Assembly (NCBI RefSeq): GCF_964273065.1
Contig: NZ_OZ186815.1
Span: 6,386,001 to 6,450,000 of the forward strand
Length of the DNA: 64,000 bases
Direction: 5' to 3'
Source of the DNA: Nocardiopsis dassonvillei_B
GTDB lineage: Bacteria; Actinomycetota; Actinomycetes; Streptosporangiales; Streptosporangiaceae
Shown here: positions 58,964-64,000 of the stretch, piece by piece
How positions within the stretch are numbered: the first letter of the stretch is position 1
Layout of the letters: every line of letters starts with the position of its first letter
Position numbers and translations under genes: made by a program
The notes under the pieces: model-generated
Database searches by the model: none
Told to the model about the DNA's origin: nothing
Seen by the model: only the letters and a program-made list of their open reading frames with translations

Positions 58964-60355
58964 ATGACCACAGGCACCGTAGGGCAGCGCCCCCGGAACG
59001 CGCCCGCAGACCTCCTCCGGGCGATGGCCCGCCCGCTCTTCCCCTTCTCCGGCTGGTCGCTGCGGGCGACCGCCTACGCGGCCACCACCGCGCTGATCGG
59101 CGTCCTCCTCATGGCCGTCGCCTTCCCGCTGTACGGCCCCTGGCTGGTGGTCGCCCTCGCCCTGGCCGAAACACCCGCGGACACGGGCGACCGGATGTTC
59201 CTCCTGGTCTCCGGGGTCCTGTCCGGGCTGCTCATGACGGTGTGCCTCGGCCCGCTGCTCGGCCTGCCGCTGGGGGCCCTGGAGCGCCGCCGCCTGCGCC
59301 TGGTCTCGCCCGCCCCCGCCGACAGCGGCCACCGGGTCCCCCCGCCCGGGCTGTGGGGCTGGATCAGGCTGCGCTACACCGAGGCCGCGACCTGGCGCGA
59401 GGTCGCCTACCTCTTCCTGTTCATGCCCATCGCGTTCCTCCTCATCATGGTGATGGGGACCCTGCTGAGCTTCGCGGTCCTCCTCCTGCTGGGTCCGGCA
59501 CTGGTCGGGGACGCCCCCGGCTCCCAGATCAGCCTGGGGTTCGTCACCGCCACCACCGTCGAGGAGGCGCTGCCGCTGACCCTGCTCTCCCCGGTCGCGC
59601 TCCTGACCGCCGTCTACCTGTGCGGCCTCACCTCCTACGGCCACGGCGTCCTGGCCCGCGCCCTGCTGGTCGGCCCGCCCAAGGAGGAGCTGCGCGCCGA
59701 GCTCACCGAGGTCACCCACTCACGGGCCCGCCTCGTGGACGCCTTCGAGTACGAGCGCCGCCGCATCGAGCGCGACCTGCACGACGGTGCCCAGCAGCGG
59801 CTGGTGGCCCTGAACATGGACCTGGGCATGGCCCGGCTGGACGTCGAGGAGGGGTCCGAGGCCGACCGCCGGCTCGCCGCCGCCCAGCGCAAGGCCGACG
59901 AGCTCATCACCGAGCTGCGCGAGCTGGTCCGCGGCATCCACCCGCGCGTCCTCACCGACCGGGGCCTGCCCGCCGCCCTGGCCGAACTCGCCGACCACTC
60001 GCCCGTGCCGGTCACCGTCGAGGCGGACCTGCCGCGCCGACTCCCCGCCCACGTGGAGGGCACCGCCTACTTCGTGGTCGCGGAGGCGCTCACCAACGTC
60101 TACAAGCACACCGAGGCCAACGCCGCCACCGTGCACGCCTCCCTGTCCTCCGCGCCCGGCGGCGACGCCCTGGCGGTGGAGGTCACCGACTACGGGCCCG
60201 GCGGTGCGGACCCGGCGCGCGGCAGCGGCCTGACCGGGATGCGCGACCGCGTCGCGGTCATGGGCGGCACAATGGACCTGTCCAGCCCCCAGGGAGGGCC
60301 GACCCGCATCCGAGTGGAGCTGCCGTGCACGATCGACCGGACGGACCCGAGGTGA
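58964..60355 (+). CDS. NarL-type sensor histidine kinase
   Basis: 463 residues. Four or more membrane helices in the first ~240 residues (ATTALIGVLLMAVAFPLYGP, LLVSGVLSGLLMTVCLGPLL, LFLFMPIAFLLIMVMGTLLS) form a sensor part. HisKA_3 follows, with ERDLHDGAQQRLVALNM (His about 274), then HATPase: VVAEALTNVYKHTEAN, VTDYGPGG and GSGLTGMRDRV. Its GTGA overlap with the next gene couples it to its response regulator. Signal unknown. Confidence 0.93.
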   Translation: MTTGTVGQRPRNAPADLLRAMARPLFPFSGWSLRATAYAATTALIGVLLMAVAFPLYGPWLVVALALAETPADTGDRMFLLVSGVLSGLLMTVCLGPLLGLPLGALERRRLRLVSPAPADSGHRVPPPGLWGWIRLRYTEAATWREVAYLFLFMPIAFLLIMVMGTLLSFAVLLLLGPALVGDAPGSQISLGFVTATTVEEALPLTLLSPVALLTAVYLCGLTSYGHGVLARALLVGPPKEELRAELTEVTHSRARLVDAFEYERRRIERDLHDGAQQRLVALNMDLGMARLDVEEGSEADRRLAAAQRKADELITELRELVRGIHPRVLTDRGLPAALAELADHSPVPVTVEADLPRRLPAHVEGTAYFVVAEALTNVYKHTEANAATVHASLSSAPGGDALAVEVTDYGPGGADPARGSGLTGMRDRVAVMGGTMDLSSPQGGPTRIRVELPCTIDRTDPR

Positions 60356-61005
60356 CCCCCGTCCCCACCGTGCTCGCCGAGGACGGCGTGCTGCTGCGGG
60401 AGGGACTGGTGGGCGTCCTGGAACGCTTCGGGTTCCCCGTGGTGGCCGCCGTCGGAGACGGCGACGCCCTGCTGGAGGCCGCGGAGGAGCACCGGCCCGG
60501 CCTGGTCGTCACCGACATCCGCATGCCCCCGGACTTCACCGACGAGGGGCTGCGCGCCGCCGTCGAGCTCCGCCGCCGCCTGCCCGGGCTGGCGGTGGTG
60601 GCGCTCAGCCAGTACGTGGAGCTCAGCTACGCCTCCGACCTGCTCGACTCCGGCGCGGGCCGGGGGGTGGGCTACCTGCTCAAACAGCGGGTGGGCGACG
60701 TGCGCGAGTTCGCGTCGGTGCTGCGCCGGGTGGTGGAGGGCGCCACGTTCGTCGACCCCGAGGTGGTCCGCCAGCTGCTGCGCCGCCGCTCCGACCCGCT
60801 GGAGCGGCTCACCCCGCGCGAGCGCGAGGTGCTGGCGCTGATGGCCGAGGGGCACTCCAACGGGGCGATCGCCCGCCGCCTGGTGGTCAGCGACGCCGCC
60901 GTCGGCAAGCACGTGGGCAACATCCTCGCCAAGCTCGACCTGCCGCCCGACGAGGGCTCGCACCGCCGCGTCCACGCCGTCCTGGCCTACCTGCGCGGTA
61001 CCTGA
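60352..61005 (+). CDS. LuxR/NarL-type response regulator
   Basis: 217 residues. Receiver domain: VLAEDGVLLREGLVGVLERF, LVVTDIRMPP (phospho-acceptor Asp about 55) and GVGYLLKQRVGDVREF (conserved Lys). The C-terminal LuxR HTH is LTPREREVLALMAEGHSNGA with IARRLVVSDAAVGKHVGNI. The GTG at 60352 overlaps the kinase stop. It probably activates or represses genes that are not obvious from position. Confidence 0.93.
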   Translation: MTPVPTVLAEDGVLLREGLVGVLERFGFPVVAAVGDGDALLEAAEEHRPGLVVTDIRMPPDFTDEGLRAAVELRRRLPGLAVVALSQYVELSYASDLLDSGAGRGVGYLLKQRVGDVREFASVLRRVVEGATFVDPEVVRQLLRRRSDPLERLTPREREVLALMAEGHSNGAIARRLVVSDAAVGKHVGNILAKLDLPPDEGSHRRVHAVLAYLRGT

Positions 61006-61117
61006 GCGGTCCGGACGCGGCGGGCGGTCCGGGCCCGCGCGCCCGGAGGGGACCGGGCGCCCCGCCCGGCCCCGGGCCGCGCCGGGACCTCCCGCAAGGG
61101 CCGGCCCCGGCCCGGCG

Positions 61118-61828
61118 TCAGTCCCTGGCGGTCCAGTCGATCCCCACGGCCGGCTCGTCGCCGACCACCCAGCCGTCGTGCCCGGGAGGGATGAACGCGG
61201 TCTGTCCGGCGGTCACCTCCGCCTCGGTGCCGTCCTCCATCCGCACCCGGACGGTGCCGGACAGCAGTACGAGCGTGTGGGTCAGCTCGCACTGGTCGGT
61301 GCCGACCATCTCCTTCATGTGCTCCGACCAGCGCCACCCCGGCTCCATGGTGGTCCGGAGGACGTTGTGCCCACCGATCCGGACGATCTCGGCGTGCCCG
61401 TGGTCGAACGACTGCTGCTCGTCGGGGGCGTCGAAGTCACCGACCTGGGGCTGGTCCACCGCCTCCTCGTCCCACGCCTGCACGGTGGTCTGGTGGGCGA
61501 TGGCGCCGTCGCTCAGGTCCAGCATGGTGTTGCTCATGACCATGCTGCCGTCGGGGTAGACGCACCTCTCGGTGTAGGCGACGTGGTCCCCGTCCACGGC
61601 CACCTTGAGGACCTCGTGCGTCATGTCCCGGCCGCACAGCTCGCGCACGACCGGCTCGATGGCGTCCTTGCCGTGCAGCACCGCGGGGGACCCCGGCGGT
61701 GTGCGCTTGTCGAACATCTCCAGTTCGGCGTCGTCCTTGAACATCGCGATCAGGGTGTCGGCGTCCGTCTCCTCGATGGCGCGGCGGTAGGTGTCGGCAT
61801 CGAAGTGGACGTCATTCTGCGTGGACAT
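61118..61828 (-). CDS. SnoaL-like domain fused to a cupin
   Basis: 236 residues. The N-terminal ~120 residues (RRAIEETDADTLIAMFKDDA, ELEMFDKRTPPGSPAVLHGK, YVDG-like YPDGSMVMSNT) look like a SnoaL/NTF2 fold. The C-terminal ~115 (MEPGWRWSEHMKEMVG, THTLVLLSGTVRVRMEDGTE, IPPGHDGWVVGDE) form a cupin with metal-binding His residues. Fusions of this type are uncommon and of unknown role. GGAG precedes the ATG at 61828. Confidence 0.78.
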   Translation of the reverse strand: MSTQNDVHFDADTYRRAIEETDADTLIAMFKDDAELEMFDKRTPPGSPAVLHGKDAIEPVVRELCGRDMTHEVLKVAVDGDHVAYTERCVYPDGSMVMSNTMLDLSDGAIAHQTTVQAWDEEAVDQPQVGDFDAPDEQQSFDHGHAEIVRIGGHNVLRTTMEPGWRWSEHMKEMVGTDQCELTHTLVLLSGTVRVRMEDGTEAEVTAGQTAFIPPGHDGWVVGDEPAVGIDWTARD

Positions 61829-61976
61829 GTCCCGCTCCACAGGTGGACGAAGGGATGAGGAGGGGCGCGCGGCCGAGGGGCGGGCCCGGGGCGTCCCGTT
61901 AACGCCAGGGTGCGCCCGGCCCCGGTCCTGCGCGTGCCAAGAATCGGTGCTTTCTGGACAAGGGCCGCTGGGGCCG

Positions 61977-62002
61977 GGCCGCCGCGGGGCCCCGCGGCGG
62001 CC
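61977..62002. repeat. 26-bp perfect palindrome
   Basis: All-G/C palindrome centred at 61989/61990 in the divergent spacer between the SnoaL-cupin gene and the MpaB-type gene. As neither gene ends here it is not a simple terminator; a cruciform or protein site is possible. Confidence 0.4.
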
Positions 62003-62079
62003 GACGTATCGTGGGGCGCAGGGCCCCCGGGCCCGACGGCCCAGGCGCGAGCCCCCCGCGCAGCCCCGGAGGAGAGCCG

Positions 62080-63018
62080 ATGAGACCGACCGTCGCCGCA
62101 CCCGAGAGCGTCACCTGGGCCGTCCACCTGGACCGCGCCATGTGGGTGGCGGGCGTGCGCGCCCTCATGCTCCAGGCCCTGCACCCGGTGGCGATGCAGG
62201 GCGTCTGGCAGCGGTCGGACTTTCGCAGCGACCCCACGGGACGGCTGCTGCGCACCGCCCACTTCGTGGCCGTCACCACCTACGGCTCCCCGGAGGAGGC
62301 CGAGCGCCTGGGCGCGCACATCCGCCGGGTGCACCGGGCGCTGTCGTTCACCGACCCCGCCACCGGCCGCCGCCACCGGGTCGACGAGCACGACCTGCTG
62401 GTGTGGGTGCACTGCGCCGAGGTGAGCTCCTACCTGGAGACCGCCGTGCGCGCCGGGGTGCCGCTCACCCCGGGCGAGTGCGACCGCTACCTCGACGAGC
62501 AGTCCGCCACCGCCGCCTACGTCGGCCTGTCGCGGGACGACGTCCCGCGCTCGGTCGCGGACATGCGCCGCTACCTGGCCGCGGTGCGGCCCGTGCTGCG
62601 CGCCACCCCCGAGGCCCGGCAGGCGGTCCGGTTCCTGCTCTGGCCGTCGGTGCCCGAGCACCTGTCCGCGCTGGCCCCGCTGCGGCCCCTGTGGTTCCCG
62701 GTCGGCGCCCTGTCCTACGCCACCCTGCCCGCCTGGGCGCGCCGCGAGTACGGCGTCCTGCCCCCGGTCCCGGGCGGGGAGGCCGCGGCCACCGCGGCCC
62801 TGCGCGCGCTGCGCGCCGGGCTCAACCGGGTGCCCGAGCGCTACTACAACCTCATCTTCGACGAGGCGACCCTGCGCAGCGCCGAGGAGGCCCGCGAACG
62901 CCTGCTCGCGGCCGGCTACCGGGTGGAGAACGGGTCCCGCGCGCTGCGCTCGCTCACCCGCTTCCGGGCCCCCGACACCACCGCCGTCCCCGCCCCGAGG
63001 GTCCCCGCCGAGTCCTGA
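62080..63018 (+). CDS. MpaB/Lcp-type oxygenase family protein (DUF2236)
   Basis: 312 residues. VTWAVHLDRAMWVAGVRALM, LQALHPVAMQGVWQRSDFRS, YGSPEEAERLGAHIRRVHRA and VDEHDLLVWVHCAEVSSYLE match DUF2236. Members include latex-clearing protein and MpaB, heme-dependent oxygenases with a bound His; the HPVA region is conserved. Substrate unknown. GGAGGAGAG lies before the ATG at 62080. Confidence 0.88.
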   Translation: MRPTVAAPESVTWAVHLDRAMWVAGVRALMLQALHPVAMQGVWQRSDFRSDPTGRLLRTAHFVAVTTYGSPEEAERLGAHIRRVHRALSFTDPATGRRHRVDEHDLLVWVHCAEVSSYLETAVRAGVPLTPGECDRYLDEQSATAAYVGLSRDDVPRSVADMRRYLAAVRPVLRATPEARQAVRFLLWPSVPEHLSALAPLRPLWFPVGALSYATLPAWARREYGVLPPVPGGEAAATAALRALRAGLNRVPERYYNLIFDEATLRSAEEARERLLAAGYRVENGSRALRSLTRFRAPDTTAVPAPRVPAES

Positions 63019-63166
63019 ACCGGAGCGCCGCACTCCCGGGAGGCCGACGGCCGCCCTGACCGGTCCCCCGGGGGTGACCTTCGACGCGTGGCCGGGCGGT
63101 CCGGATCGCGGATACCATTCCCGGCGGGCGCCCGCGGGCGCCCCGTTTCAGGGGAGGGGACCACCG

Positions 63167-63700
63167 ATGACACGCACGCGGACCGAGGGCGCGGCCGGGG
63201 CCACGGACGCCGACGGCGTGCGCATGCTCACCGTCCGGCACGACGACCCCCGGGTGCAGGGGCTGCTCGACGGCCTGCTGGAGGAGTACACCGAGCGCTA
63301 CGGGGCCGAGGGGGCCGCGAACGAGCTGTCCCGCTACCCGATCTCCGAGTTCGCCGCGCCCCACGGCCGGGTCGTTCTCGCCGAGATCGGCGGGGAGGTC
63401 GTCGCCGGGGGAGCGCTGCGCCCCTACCGCGTCCGGCCCGGGGAGCGTCCCGGCACCGCCGAGTTCAAGCGCATCTGGACCTGTGCCCGCCACCGGCGGC
63501 GCGGCCTGGGCCGCCGGGTCATGGCCGCCCTGGAGGACGCCGCCCGCGCCCTGGGCTACGCCGACGTCATCCTGTTCACCGGCCCCAACCAGCCCGAGGC
63601 GGTCGCCCTGTACGAGCGCATCGGCTACCGGTGGGTGGACCCCGCCTCCATCGACGACCTGCCCTACCCCAAGGCCATCCCCTTCGTGCAGCGGCTCTGA
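63167..63700 (+). CDS. GNAT-family N-acetyltransferase
   Basis: 177 residues. AEFKRIWTCARHRRRGLGRR is the beta-4/alpha-3 acetyl-CoA pyrophosphate loop (R/Q-x-x-G-x-G/A), with VALYERIGYRWV as motif B. The substrate (amine, amino acid or protein) is unknown. The ATG at 63167 follows GGGGAGGGGA. Confidence 0.88.
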   Translation: MTRTRTEGAAGATDADGVRMLTVRHDDPRVQGLLDGLLEEYTERYGAEGAANELSRYPISEFAAPHGRVVLAEIGGEVVAGGALRPYRVRPGERPGTAEFKRIWTCARHRRRGLGRRVMAALEDAARALGYADVILFTGPNQPEAVALYERIGYRWVDPASIDDLPYPKAIPFVQRL

Positions 63701-63965
63701 CCGGCCCCGCCCCACGGGTGCGCGCCGGGCGCGCGGCCCCGGCCCCTGGGACGACCGGCGCCTCCGTCCACCGCCGGTCCGCCCGCACCCGCTCCACCTG
63801 CGACTTTGCCGGTCACGGAGGCATAACAAGGCGTGTTCGCGCGTTATGGGGTTCGCTATGTCCGCAGGGCGGCCCCGGTGCCTCCCGCCGCCGTACCATG
63901 GGCGGCGGGCCGCCACCCGCGGCCCCGCCCGGCCGCTGACCCCGCAGCGGCCGCACCGGTCAGCC

Positions 63966-64000
63966 ATGACCCAGGACGACCACGACGAGGAGAGTCACGA
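63966..64000 (+). CDS. Possible start of a gene, cut by window edge
   Basis: An ATG at 63966 opens MTQDDHDEESH before the window ends. No strong ribosome binding site precedes it, and no family can be assigned. It is listed only because the 265 bases before it have an AT-richer promoter-like patch. Confidence 0.3.
   Translation, partial: MTQDDHDEESH

Noticed and set aside
63822..63848. CATAAC/GTTATG inverted repeat near the right edge
   Set aside because: Only 6-bp arms with a 15-base spacer; too short to support as an operator without the downstream gene.
1..64000. tRNA, rRNA genes, insertion sequences or integrases
   Set aside because: Read for cloverleaf-type tRNA ends, rRNA-like stretches and transposase or integrase motifs; none was seen, so the island at 14.9-26 kb has no visible mobility gene or attachment site.

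Overview
The window is about 75% G+C DNA with GTG/TTG starts, purine-rich ribosome binding sites and many ATGA/GTGA overlaps. It carries WhiJ-type XRE/DUF397 loci, an actinobacterial Ser/Thr kinase and a GH5 mannanase with a CBM2. This points to a filamentous actinomycete, most likely Nocardiopsaceae (Nocardiopsis, Streptomonospora or Thermobifida relatives). The genus is inferred from gene content, not from a marker gene.

Layout. 1-14.5 kb: an amidohydrolase cut by the left edge, a serine hydrolase, a UvrA paralogue divergent from a WYL regulator, a secreted purple-acid-type phosphatase, an Old Yellow Enzyme, a sodium:alanine symporter divergent from threonine dehydratase ilvA, and a cluster of small unknown, Cys-rich or membrane proteins. 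14.9-27.4 kb: an island with locally lower G+C in its spacers. It runs from a small-protein/DUF6879/XRE-DUF5753 trio to an XRE-DUF5753/DUF397/HATPase (WhiJ/AbaA-type) locus. Between them lie ten same-strand, mostly overlapping genes: Nudix, thymidylate-kinase-like, a DUF4254/P-loop/nucleotidyltransferase fusion, phosphoribosyltransferase, GT9-like glycosyltransferase, APH-fold kinase, SDR, histidine phosphatase, YdcF/DUF218 and a second Nudix. I do not recognise this set as a named pathway; it is the best candidate here for an undescribed system.

27.9-40.5 kb: an Rrf2/MFS/RidA cassette, then the phenylacetate catabolic genes (paaK divergent from thiolase, hydratase, dehydrogenase and isomerase genes, then paaABCDE and a PaaI thioesterase). 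The two rightward paa blocks each begin at a near-identical palindromic TetR-type operator. Neither that repressor nor the ring-opening enzyme PaaZ is in the window. 40.6-50.1 kb: catalase, an alpha/beta hydrolase, and a membrane Ser/Thr kinase bracketed by two ~150-bp copies of an element that folds into three hairpins with stem-preserving differences (a likely structured RNA). Then come a small conserved protein, a frameshifted gene and a RidA/GlxA-type regulator pair.

50.4-64 kb: an LLM flavin monooxygenase/FMN reductase pair behind a perfect palindrome, a mycothiol-dependent-enzyme-like (MDMPI) protein, the mannanase behind CebR-like and LacI-like operators, a flavin reductase, a second PLP threonine/serine dehydratase, purB, a NarL-type two-component pair, a SnoaL-cupin fusion, an MpaB-type oxygenase and a GNAT acetyltransferase. 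All coordinates and motifs were read by eye. Family assignments rest on recognised motifs, not on database searches.
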